From Streptomyces venezuelae (GTDB lineage Bacteria > Actinomycetota > Actinomycetes > Streptomycetales > Streptomycetaceae), in NCBI RefSeq assembly GCF_008642375.1, contig NZ_CP029194.1, positions 2,542,001 to 2,606,000 of the forward strand: a stretch of DNA of 64,000 nucleotides, given 5' to 3'. Position 1 is the stretch's first letter, and the number at the start of each line of letters is the position of its first letter. Under the pieces are notes generated by a model. That model saw nothing but the letters and a program-made list of their open reading frames with translations. It did not search any database and was not told the DNA's origin. Shown here piece by piece: positions 36,404 to 45,919 of this stretch. A program made the position numbers and the translations under genes.

Positions 36404-39400
36404 GTGAGGCGCAGCAAGGAAAGCTCCGCGGAGCAGGAGACACGGGGCAACTTCACCCCGCCGTCGCGCACAGCGGTGTCGCCCGCGGACGTGCCCGTGA
36501 CACCGCCCCCGGCGGCCGCCCCGGGCAGCTCCAGCAAGCTGTCGCCGCGCAACTGGCGGGTACCCACCCGACTGAACGCGATCCTCCTCATACCCGTGCT
36601 CGTCGGCCTCGTCATGGGCGGCTTCCAGGTCAAGGGTGCGATCGACACCTGGCAGGAGGCGCAGGACGCCGAGAAGACGGCCCTCATCGTGCGGGCCGCC
36701 TCGGAGTACAGCACCGCGCTCCTCAACGAGCGCGACCTCACCGCCGCTCCCCTGCTGGCCGCGAAGACCCCCGAGGACCGCAAGGCCGACGCGGTCGAGC
36801 AGGCGTACGCCGCGACCGACGCCGCCCGTCTCAAGTTCGACGAGGCCGCCAAGAACCTTCCCTCGGGCCAGGGCCTGGAGCGCCGTCTCCGGCTCTTCAA
36901 GGACGAGGAGCCGAAGCTCGAAGCGCTCCGCAAGGCCGCCTACAGCCGCTCCCTCGACCCCGTGAACACCCAGCTCGGGTACACCGGCGTCCAGCACTAC
37001 CTCACCGAGTTCTCCAACGAGCTCGGCCTCGGCACCGGCAACGTCACGACCTACGGCCGCAGCGTCTACGCCGTCCAGCTCGCCAAGGGCGCCGAGTCGC
37101 TCCAGCGCTCGATCGGCACGCAGCTCCTGGTCCGGCCCAGCCGCACCGAAGAGGTCTTCGCCCAGCAGTCCGTGGCGTTCAACTCGTACAACTACCTGGA
37201 GCAGATCGCCCTCGGCGAGTACGGCTCCGGCGCCCTGCCCGAGGACGTCGACCTCCTCAAGAAGGTCATGGCCGGCAAGGCCGCCGAGGGCGCGAAGCAG
37301 ATGCAGGCCGCCGACGTCGAGCTGCCCAAGGGCAAGGACGGCTCCGTCTACTCCGGCGTCGCCTCGGCGATCGGCACCGCCAAGACCCCCGAGGCGCTGG
37401 CGGCCCTGAAGTCGAAGGGCATCACGGCCGAGACCTGGATGGCCGTCGCCACCGCCAAGTTCGAGGGCTACTCCGAAGTCGAGAAGTCCCTCGTCGACAA
37501 GGCCGTGACGGAGGCCGTCAGGATCTCCGACGAGGCCAAGACGGACGCCTGGGTCATCGGCGCCATCGTCGTCGTCGCCCTGCTCACCGCCTTCATCCTG
37601 GCCGGGATGATGGCGCGCCAGATGAGCCGCTCGATGCGCGAGCTGCGCACCGCCGCCTTCGGCATCGCCGAGCAGCGCCTGCCGATGCTCGTCGACCAGC
37701 TGTCCCGTACCGAGCCCGGCCGGGTCGACACCCGCGTACAGCCGATCCCGATCGACTCGCAGGACGAGATCGGCGAGGTCGCCCGCGCCTTCGACCAGGT
37801 CCACCGCGAGGCCGTCCGGCTCGCCGCCGAGCAGGCCATGCTCCGGGGCAACGTCAACGCGATCTTCACCAACCTCTCGCGCCGCAACCAGTCGCTGATC
37901 GAGGGCCAGCTGACCCTCATCACCGACCTGGAGAACAACGAGGCCGACCCGGACCAGCTGGAGAACCTCTTCAAGCTGGACCACCTGGCGACCCGTATGC
38001 GCCGCAACGGCGAGAACCTCCTCGTCCTCGCCGGCGAGGAGCCGGGCCGCCGCTGGGACCAGCCGGTCCCGCTGGTCGACGTCATGCGCGCCGCCTCCTC
38101 CGAGGTGGAGCAGTACGAGCGCATCGAGCTGGCCGGCGTGCCGGAGGCCGAGATCCACGGCCAGGCCGTGACCGACCTCGTCCACCTGCTCGCCGAGCTC
38201 CTGGAGAACGCCACGACGTTCTCCTCCCCGCAGACCAAGGTGCGCGTCACCGCGACCCGTCTCCCCGACGGCCGTGTGATGGTCGAGATCCACGACAAGG
38301 GCATCGGCCTCACCGCCGAGGACTTCGCGGACATCAACCACAAGCTGGCGAACCCGCCGACCGTGGACGCCGCCGTCTCGCAGCGCATGGGCCTCTTCGT
38401 GGTCGGCCGGCTCGCCGACCGCCACGGCATCCGGGTCCAGCTGCGCCCCTCGGGCGAGCAGGCCGGGACGACCTCGCTCGTCATGCTGCCGGACGCGATC
38501 ACGCACGGCGGTGGCGGCGAGCAGCCGGTCCAGGACGACTTCACCGTCTCGCAGATCATCCCGCAGCAACAGCAGCAGAGCGCCTTCGAGGCCCCGGCCC
38601 CGCAGGCGATGCTGACCGCGGCCGACCTCGGCTTCGACGACTCGCGCTACGAGGAGCAGGGCGAGGGCGAGCAGTCGCTCGACCCGGTCAACCGCTCCCT
38701 GATGCGCGAGGACCGGCGTGCGACACTCAGCGACCGGGCGCAGGGCGGCGACCGCCCGCTCTTCCGGGACGAGGCGGAGCCCGCGGCGCAGGAGTACGGG
38801 CAGGGTCAGGAGTACGACCAGGCTCAGGAGTACGGCCAGGGTCAGGAGTACGCGCAGACCGAGGCGTACGGCGGCCAGGAGTACGGCGGCGAGTACGCGC
38901 AGCAGCCTCAGGAGCAGCAGGCGTACGCGCAGCACCAGGAGTACGCGCAGCAGCCGCAGGAGCAGTACGGCCAGGGTCAGGAGTACGCCGGCGAGTACCC
39001 GCAGCAAGGCTACGAGCCGTACCCCCAGGCCGGCTATGCGGAAGCTTCGTACGAGACCCCGGCAGTCGAACACCAGCAGTACGGCAATGCGTTCGATGCC
39101 CAGGCCCAGCAGGGTGAGTGGCAGGACCAGAGCGCCTACCAGGGCGGCTACGGCCAGCAGTACGGAGCCGAACCGGAATCTGCTCCGGCCGCTCCCGAAC
39201 AGGCCCGCGACCGCGTAGGCTTCGACCGTCCGGGTCCCACTCCGAACCCCGCCCCGGACGCCGGCCACGCACTGACCGACGCAGGTCTGCCGCGTCGCGG
39301 CAGCGTCGCCCCGCAGACGCAGCAGGCGCCGCGACAGGCACCGCCCGCGCAGACGCAACAGCCCGCGCAGGCTCCCCAGCCGGCGCAGGCCGAGCAGCCG

Positions 39401-39733
39401 GCGGGGTCGGTGGAGCAGCAGGGCGAAGCCGAAGGCTCCGAAGCATGGCGCTCGGCGAACGACGAGCGCTGGCAGCGGGCCGGGAAGCTGAAGGACCCCA
39501 AGGCGGGCGGGGTCACCTCGTCCGGTCTGCCCCGACGGGTCCCGAAGGCCAACCTGGTCGAGGGCACGGCGGAGCAGACGCCGCAGGGCGGCCCCCAGGT
39601 CTCCCGCGCACCCGAGGACGTGCGGGGCAGGTTGAGCAACCTGCGCCGCGGCGTCCAGCAGGGACGCAGCGCGGGAACGGACACGAACGGATCGGGCCTC
39701 GGCCCGGGCAGTACCTACAACCAGGAGCGTTAG
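36404..39733 (+). CDS. cvnA2: Conservon 2 sensor histidine-kinase-like protein CvnA2
   Basis: A 1109-residue membrane protein with the same plan as CvnA1 but a shorter and different tail. TM1 is at about 58-76 (NAILLIPVLVGLVMGGFQV), a periplasmic-side NIT-like helical domain at about 77-380, and TM2 at about 382-404. A HAMP and the segment LFKLDHLATRMRRNGENLLVLAGEEPG follow. HATPase: ELLENAT near 597, G1 DKGIGLT near 631, G2 GLFVVGRL near 663. The tail from about 795 is rich in QEYGQGQEYAQ repeats, instead of the PRPDFGA repeats of CvnA1. It ends with GGVTSSGLPRRVPKANLVEG, shared with CvnA1. The GTG at 36404 is chosen because the upstream frame has no ribosome-binding site and crosses the cvn1 terminator. 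Confidence 0.93.
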   Translation: MRRSKESSAEQETRGNFTPPSRTAVSPADVPVTPPPAAAPGSSSKLSPRNWRVPTRLNAILLIPVLVGLVMGGFQVKGAIDTWQEAQDAEKTALIVRAASEYSTALLNERDLTAAPLLAAKTPEDRKADAVEQAYAATDAARLKFDEAAKNLPSGQGLERRLRLFKDEEPKLEALRKAAYSRSLDPVNTQLGYTGVQHYLTEFSNELGLGTGNVTTYGRSVYAVQLAKGAESLQRSIGTQLLVRPSRTEEVFAQQSVAFNSYNYLEQIALGEYGSGALPEDVDLLKKVMAGKAAEGAKQMQAADVELPKGKDGSVYSGVASAIGTAKTPEALAALKSKGITAETWMAVATAKFEGYSEVEKSLVDKAVTEAVRISDEAKTDAWVIGAIVVVALLTAFILAGMMARQMSRSMRELRTAAFGIAEQRLPMLVDQLSRTEPGRVDTRVQPIPIDSQDEIGEVARAFDQVHREAVRLAAEQAMLRGNVNAIFTNLSRRNQSLIEGQLTLITDLENNEADPDQLENLFKLDHLATRMRRNGENLLVLAGEEPGRRWDQPVPLVDVMRAASSEVEQYERIELAGVPEAEIHGQAVTDLVHLLAELLENATTFSSPQTKVRVTATRLPDGRVMVEIHDKGIGLTAEDFADINHKLANPPTVDAAVSQRMGLFVVGRLADRHGIRVQLRPSGEQAGTTSLVMLPDAITHGGGGEQPVQDDFTVSQIIPQQQQQSAFEAPAPQAMLTAADLGFDDSRYEEQGEGEQSLDPVNRSLMREDRRATLSDRAQGGDRPLFRDEAEPAAQEYGQGQEYDQAQEYGQGQEYAQTEAYGGQEYGGEYAQQPQEQQAYAQHQEYAQQPQEQYGQGQEYAGEYPQQGYEPYPQAGYAEASYETPAVEHQQYGNAFDAQAQQGEWQDQSAYQGGYGQQYGAEPESAPAAPEQARDRVGFDRPGPTPNPAPDAGHALTDAGLPRRGSVAPQTQQAPRQAPPAQTQQPAQAPQPAQAEQPAGSVEQQGEAEGSEAWRSANDERWQRAGKLKDPKAGGVTSSGLPRRVPKANLVEGTAEQTPQGGPQVSRAPEDVRGRLSNLRRGVQQGRSAGTDTNGSGLGPGSTYNQER

Positions 39734-39734
39734 T

Positions 39735-40154
39735 GTGAGCATGAGCCAGGCGGCGCAGAATCTGAACTGGTTGATCACCAACTTCGTGGACAACACCCCC
39801 GGGGTGTCCCACACCGTGGTGGTCTCCGCCGACGGACTCCTGCTGGCGATGTCCGAGGGCTTCCCCCGGGACCGCGCCGACCAGCTGGCGGCCGTCGCCT
39901 CCGGACTGACCTCGCTGACCGCGGGCGCGTCCCGCATCTTCGAGGGCGGTGCGGTCAACCAGACCGTGGTGGAGATGGAGCGCGGCTTCCTCTTCATCAT
40001 GTCGATCTCGGACGGCTCCTCGCTGGCCGTGCTCGCCCACCCGGAGGCCGACATCGGCCTCGTGGGCTACGAGATGGCCCTGCTCGTGGACCGAGCGGGC
40101 ACGGTTCTCACTCCCGACCTCCGGGCGGAGCTTCAGGGAAGTCTTCTCAACTAA
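39735..40154 (+). CDS. cvnB2: Conservon 2 roadblock/LC7-domain protein CvnB2
   Basis: A 139-residue roadblock protein. The start is GTG at 39735, directly following the cvnA2 stop and seven bases from AGGAG. Sequence as CvnB1 with few changes: it starts SMSQAAQNLNWLITNF, has FEGGAVNQTVVEME for PVAQTVVEME, and FLFIMSISDG for FLFLMQVSDG. Most of the nucleotide sequence is identical to cvnB1 over long runs. It should pair with CvnD2; because CvnB1 is so similar, cross-pairing with CvnD1 is likely. Confidence 0.94.
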   Translation: MSMSQAAQNLNWLITNFVDNTPGVSHTVVVSADGLLLAMSEGFPRDRADQLAAVASGLTSLTAGASRIFEGGAVNQTVVEMERGFLFIMSISDGSSLAVLAHPEADIGLVGYEMALLVDRAGTVLTPDLRAELQGSLLN

Positions 40155-40177
40155 CAGACAGACAGTGCGTTTCACGT

Positions 40178-40199
40178 CACCGCACCGTAAGGTGCGGTG
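40178..40199 (+). promoter_or_regulatory. Intercistronic hairpin between cvnB2 and cvnC2
   Basis: CACCGCACC, GTAA loop, GGTGCGGTG: a perfect nine-bp hairpin with a tetraloop, 23 bases past the cvnB2 stop. It is the positional counterpart of the hairpin at 34950-34977 in conservon 1, but with an unrelated sequence. Confidence 0.65.
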
Positions 40200-40246
40200 G
40201 CGCGGTTCCAAGGGACATGGACCGCGAGGCAGTCGGAGGAGGAGAC

Positions 40247-40801
40247 GTGGGAACACCCCCGGGCGCAAGCCACTACAACGGATATGACGCGCACCAGGCG
40301 CCGCTGGGCGACACCGCGCAGAACCGGTTCAACTTTCCCTCCACCCCGAGCAGACAGGGCGCTTCGCAGCCCTATCGGCAGCCTCAGGCCCAGCAGCACA
40401 CGCCGGCGGGCTCGCCGAGCGCCCCGCGTGCCGCGTCCTCCTCGGGCGGTTCGGGTGGGCACAACCCGCTCGTGCGTCCGTACGCGATGACCGGCGGCCG
40501 GACCCGGCCGCGCTACCAGCTCGCCATCGAGGCACTGGTCAGCACCACGGCCGATCCGGCCAGGCTGCACGGGCAGTTGCCCGAGCACCAGCGGATCTGC
40601 CGGCTGTGCATCGAGATCAAGTCGGTCGCCGAGATCTCGGCCCTTCTCTCCATTCCTCTCGGCGTTGCCCGGATCCTCGTCGCCGACCTGGCGGAGGCCG
40701 GACTTGTCGCCATTCACCAGCCAGGCGGCGACGAGGCCGCCGGCGGCCAGCCAGCCGTGACACTGCTCGAAAGGGTGCTCAGTGGACTTCGCAAGCTCTA
40801 G
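40247..40801 (+). CDS. cvnC2: Conservon 2 DUF742 protein CvnC2
   Basis: A 184-residue DUF742 protein. The start is GTG at 40247, five bases after GGAGGAGGAG, preferred to the in-frame ATG at 40217. It differs from CvnC1 by a longer disordered N-terminus (about 1-70, Gln/Pro/Ser-rich, with YRQPQAQQHTPAGSPS). The domain PLVRPYAMTGGRTRPRYQLAIEALVSTTADPARL and HQRICRLCIEIKSVAEISALLSIPLGVARILVADLAEAGLVAIHQPGG follows. The last 20 bases overlap cvnD2, as in conservon 1. Confidence 0.93.
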   Translation: MGTPPGASHYNGYDAHQAPLGDTAQNRFNFPSTPSRQGASQPYRQPQAQQHTPAGSPSAPRAASSSGGSGGHNPLVRPYAMTGGRTRPRYQLAIEALVSTTADPARLHGQLPEHQRICRLCIEIKSVAEISALLSIPLGVARILVADLAEAGLVAIHQPGGDEAAGGQPAVTLLERVLSGLRKL

Positions 40802-41363
40802 CGGCGGTGCAGCCCGCTCAACCACCAGCGCGAAGATCGTGGTGGCGGGCGGCTTCGGCGTGGGCAAGACCACGTTCGTCGGCGCCGTCTCGGAGATCAA
40901 CCCGCTGCGTACCGAGGCCGTCATGACGTCTGCGTCCGCGGGCATCGACGACCTCACGCACACCGGCGACAAGACGACGACGACTGTCGCCATGGACTTC
41001 GGCCGCATCACCCTGGACCAGGACCTGATCCTGTACCTCTTCGGTACGCCGGGCCAGGACCGTTTCTGGTTCATGTGGGACGACCTGGTCCGCGGCGCCA
41101 TCGGCGCCGTCGTCCTCGTCGACACCCGTCGTCTCGCCGACTGCTTCCCCGCGGTCGACTACTTCGAGAACAGCGGCCTCCCCTTCGTCATCGCCCTCAA
41201 CGGCTTCGACGGACACCAGCCGTACCAGCCCGAGGAAGTCCGCGAGGCGCTCCAGATCGGCCCGGACACCCCCATCATCACGACCGACGCCCGCCACCGC
41301 GCGGACGCCAAGAGCGCGCTCATCACCCTCGTCGAGCACGCCCTCATGGCCCGCCTGCGGTAG
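40782..41363 (+). CDS. cvnD2: Conservon 2 Ras-like GTPase CvnD2
   Basis: A 193-residue small GTPase, start GTG at 40782 inside cvnC2. P-loop GGFGVGKTT, GTPGQDRF and LNGFD occur as in CvnD1, with Asp63 and Arg193 as the only protein differences. At DNA level, long segments (for example 40786-40840 and about 41157-41328) match cvnD1 perfectly, third positions included, while segments between differ. This is typical of gene conversion or a recent duplication. It is followed by a strong terminator. Confidence 0.95.
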   Translation: MDFASSSGGAARSTTSAKIVVAGGFGVGKTTFVGAVSEINPLRTEAVMTSASAGIDDLTHTGDKTTTTVAMDFGRITLDQDLILYLFGTPGQDRFWFMWDDLVRGAIGAVVLVDTRRLADCFPAVDYFENSGLPFVIALNGFDGHQPYQPEEVREALQIGPDTPIITTDARHRADAKSALITLVEHALMARLR

Positions 41364-41393
41364 TCCCGACGGACGTCCGTACGGATTCTCGTC

Positions 41394-41427
41394 AAGGCCC
41401 CGCGCACCGGTCGGTGCGCGGGGCCTT
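41394..41427 (+). terminator. Terminator of conservon cvn2
   Basis: A 15-bp perfect stem AAGGCCCCGCGCACC with GGTC loop, followed by TTGC, 31 bases past cvnD2. Confidence 0.9.
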
Positions 41428-41471
41428 TGCCGTGTCCTCCGCGGGAAGACGCCCCGCGGAGGGCGGGCAGG

Positions 41472-41510
41472 CCGAAGGCCCCCGCTCCGGGTGGGAGCGG
41501 GGGCCTTCGG
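41472..41510 (-). terminator. Terminator of accB-accE
   Basis: A 17-bp stem CCGAAGGCCCCCGCTCC around a 5-base loop, twelve bases past the accE stop in minus-strand sense. It is the counterpart of the cvn2 terminator. Confidence 0.88.
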
Positions 41511-41521
41511 TGCGGCGGGTG

Positions 41522-41716
41522 TCAGCCCTGCCAGGAGTGGGAGGGGCGGAAGCCCGACTGGCGCTCCAGACGGCGCCAGCCGGCCGTGGAGCGGCCGTCG
41601 TGCGCCTCGGTGGGCTGGGCGGAGGCCCGGGCGAGCAGGACCGCCGTGATGGCGGCGAGCTCCTCGGGGTCGGCGTGCCCCTTCTCGACGCGGAGGAGGT
41701 TGGCAGGGGTGGTCAC
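41522..41716 (-). CDS. accE: Acyl-CoA carboxylase epsilon subunit
   Basis: A 64-residue protein (GTG start at 41716) found only beside accB/pccB genes of actinomycetes. It has the RVEKGHADPEELAAITAVLLARAS helix typical of the AccE/PccE family. It stimulates the acyl-CoA carboxylase complex of AccA (biotinylated alpha) and AccB (beta). It lies twelve bases after accB. The C-terminal HSWQG with RRLERQSGFRPS is also the family pattern. No alpha subunit is present in the window. Confidence 0.9.
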   Translation of the reverse strand: MTTPANLLRVEKGHADPEELAAITAVLLARASAQPTEAHDGRSTAGWRRLERQSGFRPSHSWQG

Positions 41717-41728
41717 GTGTGGCTCCTC

Positions 41729-43312
<1,584 letters not shown>

Positions 43313-43465
43313 GTACCGACCCTACGAAGTCGAACAAGAAAACTCCGCCGTCGACTCCGTACAGTCTCCCGTGTCGATTCCTGGTGGGGCTGGACAGAAG
43401 CGCCGCCCATCCAGCCCGAGTCAACAGCCAGGCACCCCCCGTGTTTGTGGGGTTCCCACATAGCG

Positions 43466-45787
43466 CTAGAGGAGGACCTCGCAACGGTGCGTGGCTCCGG
43501 CCGCACCGGGGGTGATCCGCAGGCGGAGCGATCCGCCCGTGCCGAGCACCTCCACCGAGGGGTCGTGGGCCAGCACCCGGCGGACCGGGCGGTCCCAGAC
43601 CAGCTCCAGCGGCAGGCCCGTGCGGGGCGGTTCGGCCATCCTCAGGTCGAGGACCGAGCGGCGCCTGCGGGCCAGGACGCTCGCGGGGGCGGTGACGGTG
43701 AGGGGCCCCACCGTACCGGCCTGCCAGAAGTTCGCCGCGGTCAGTCCGAGGGACGGGACGGCGACCGCCTGCCGCTCGGCGGTGTTGTCGAGAACGCGCA
43801 GCCAGTCCCGGTCGGCGGCGCGGGCGGCGACCCGGTACCGGGAGGCCCCGGGCATCAGGAGGTACGCGTACGAGGCCGCGACCGGGTCCGTCCCGTGGTC
43901 CAGCCAGAGCGTCCGGTAGCGGCGGGTGCGGCGCTCGGTGGAGCTGGTGGTGTTGATGTCGCTCCAGGCCCCGGTGCGGTCCTCCTGGACGGTGCGGAGG
44001 TTCCCGGTGCCGTCGGGGAGGACCCAGCCGCCGTGGCCCTCCAGGTGCGCCCAGCCGGCGCCGGTGGCGAAGGCCCCCGTCCCGGCCTCGCCGAGCAGGC
44101 GGTTGTCGACGACCGTCTCGACGGGCACGCCGTCGGTCGCGGTGATCCCGGCGCCGAGGCAGATGACGGCGTCCGCCGCGCAGAACCAGGACTTGCGGGC
44201 CTCCAGAGTGGAGCCGAGGCCCTTGAGGTGCTGGCCGACGGCCGCGTACTCGCCGTCGGTGGCCCCGCCGACCCAGCGCACGGACGGCTTGGGCGCGCCC
44301 CACTCGCCACCCGCCCGGTCGGCGAGGCGCTTGGTGGAGACGGTGGTGCCGGGGAGGCGGTACGGGTCGACGGTGGGCCAGAACCAGTCGGTGTACTGGT
44401 CGCCGAGGTCCGGGGTCCACCAGGAGAGCATGCCGGCGCCGGTGTGCCAGCCGCGCGGGTTCTCGCCGTTGCCGCACTCGTAGTACGAGATCCGGTCCGA
44501 GGCCATGGCGATGTTCGCGGCCCAGCCGGGGCGGCGGTGGACGGCCCGGTCCATGGCGGTGAAGAGCCGGTGGCCGGTGGGTTCGGGCGCGGCGGGGACG
44601 GGGGCGGCGGCCACGGCGTGCAGCCGGGCGAGGTCGGCGACGCCGAACTGGCGGGCGGCGAGGATCGGGGAGACGGCGTCCCGCTGGATCCACCCCTTCA
44701 CGCGCGCGTGCCAGCGGTCGCGCTCGGCGGGCGAGGCTCCGCCGGCGAGGAGGGTCATCGCCGCGATCACGCCCTGGCCGTGGAAGTGGTCGGAGCGCAT
44801 GATCTGCCGGTCGTCGTTCTTCAGGAGGCCGCGGCTGATCGCGCGGCCGTTGACGCTGTCCATCATCAGGCCGTCGTAGATCAGGGGCGCGTAGGCCTTC
44901 TCGACGCTGTCGAGGACGATCTGCCGGTTCGGGTCGGTGACGGCCCAGGTGGACCCGGCCAGGAGCGAGAAGAGGCGGCCGAGGCCGTCGAGCATGACCT
45001 GTCCGTAGGTGCCGGAGTAGGCGACCCAGGTGTGCTGGACGAAGGAGCCGTCGGCGTAGAGGCCGTCGCCCTTGGTCACGTACGGGAAGACGGGCGAGAG
45101 GGCGTCCCGGGCGAGGGCGATCTTGGCGGGGTTCGCGCCGAGGACCCCGCGCAGGGCGACCGAGCGGCAGAGGTCGACGCGGTTGGCGCCGGTGGAGGTG
45201 CCGGTGTAGTTCGTGAGCACCGAGTCGGGGACGAAGTGGTCGACGGCGGCGCAGGCGGCGGCGATGCGTTCGGCGCCGAGGTGCGGGTGCAGCGCGGCGA
45301 CGACGTCCATGAGGAGGCGGGGGCTGCCGATCTGCCACTCCCACCAGTTGCCGTGGCGGGGGGCGCCCGCGCGGTAGACCGTGGCGGAGAGGTGGTCGAG
45401 GCCGCGCAGGACGTCGGTGAGCAGGCCGGCGTCGCCGGTCAGGCCGGTGCCGGGCTGTGCGTACGCCTGGGTCATGGTCCACAGGCGGCTGTAGCTCTGG
45501 GTGATGCCGGCCGGCGGGTCGAAGGGGACCCCGGGCCAGAGCGAGGCGGGAGCCGGGGCCATGGTGGCGCGGAAGGCCCGGGCGAGTGTGCCCGTCTCGG
45601 CGAGGCGGGAGGCGTAGGGCTCGGCCCCGGCGTCGAAGCCGGAGCCGAGCTGGAGGTCGAGCCACCGGAGGCGGAGGGCCTCGAACTCCGGCTCCGCCGC
45701 GGCTGCGGGGAGGGGGAGTCCGAGGGCCGCCGCGGCGGCGGAAGCGGTGATCAGGAACGTACGGCGGGACCAGGCGGGGACGGGCAC
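43466..45787 (-). CDS. Secreted polysaccharide lyase family 8 (hyaluronate/xanthan lyase type)
   Basis: A 773-residue exported lyase. A Tat-type signal SRRTFLITASAAAAALGLPLPAAAA follows the GTG start at 45787 (GGGAGG six bases ahead). The alpha/alpha-toroid half is about 40-380: NWWEWQIGSPRLLMD, TGTSTGANRVDLCRS, and FVQHTWVAYSGTYGQVML with the candidate catalytic His and Tyr. HFHGQGVIAAMTLL leads to the beta-sandwich half, with YYECGNGENPRGWHTGAGMLSWW near 465-490. PL8 enzymes split hyaluronan, chondroitin or xanthan by beta-elimination; the exact substrate is not decided here. It lies beside the GH101 gene and is probably co-regulated with it. The whole gene is intact. Confidence 0.88.
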   Translation of the reverse strand: MPVPAWSRRTFLITASAAAAALGLPLPAAAAEPEFEALRLRWLDLQLGSGFDAGAEPYASRLAETGTLARAFRATMAPAPASLWPGVPFDPPAGITQSYSRLWTMTQAYAQPGTGLTGDAGLLTDVLRGLDHLSATVYRAGAPRHGNWWEWQIGSPRLLMDVVAALHPHLGAERIAAACAAVDHFVPDSVLTNYTGTSTGANRVDLCRSVALRGVLGANPAKIALARDALSPVFPYVTKGDGLYADGSFVQHTWVAYSGTYGQVMLDGLGRLFSLLAGSTWAVTDPNRQIVLDSVEKAYAPLIYDGLMMDSVNGRAISRGLLKNDDRQIMRSDHFHGQGVIAAMTLLAGGASPAERDRWHARVKGWIQRDAVSPILAARQFGVADLARLHAVAAAPVPAAPEPTGHRLFTAMDRAVHRRPGWAANIAMASDRISYYECGNGENPRGWHTGAGMLSWWTPDLGDQYTDWFWPTVDPYRLPGTTVSTKRLADRAGGEWGAPKPSVRWVGGATDGEYAAVGQHLKGLGSTLEARKSWFCAADAVICLGAGITATDGVPVETVVDNRLLGEAGTGAFATGAGWAHLEGHGGWVLPDGTGNLRTVQEDRTGAWSDINTTSSTERRTRRYRTLWLDHGTDPVAASYAYLLMPGASRYRVAARAADRDWLRVLDNTAERQAVAVPSLGLTAANFWQAGTVGPLTVTAPASVLARRRRSVLDLRMAEPPRTGLPLELVWDRPVRRVLAHDPSVEVLGTGGSLRLRITPGAAGATHRCEVLL

Positions 45788-45891
45788 GGGAGCCTCCCGG
45801 GGGAAGTGGTGGAGACCGTTCGGCGCCTGGTGTAACACCGGTTTTCCGACGCAATCAATGAGCACGGCAGGGCTTGCGCCAAGGTGCGGCG

Positions 45892-45902
45892 AAAGCGCTT
45901 AC
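45892..45902. promoter_or_regulatory. Candidate LacI-type operator upstream of the PL8 gene
   Basis: AAGCGCTT, an eight-bp palindrome in the context GAAAGCGCTTAC, lies 105 bases before the PL8 start and 18 bases after the GH101 stop. LacI/CcpA-type operators often have the core GAAAGCGCTTTC. No LacI gene is visible nearby. Confidence 0.35.
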
Positions 45903-45919
45903 TGCCTTCTCCAGTCCAG

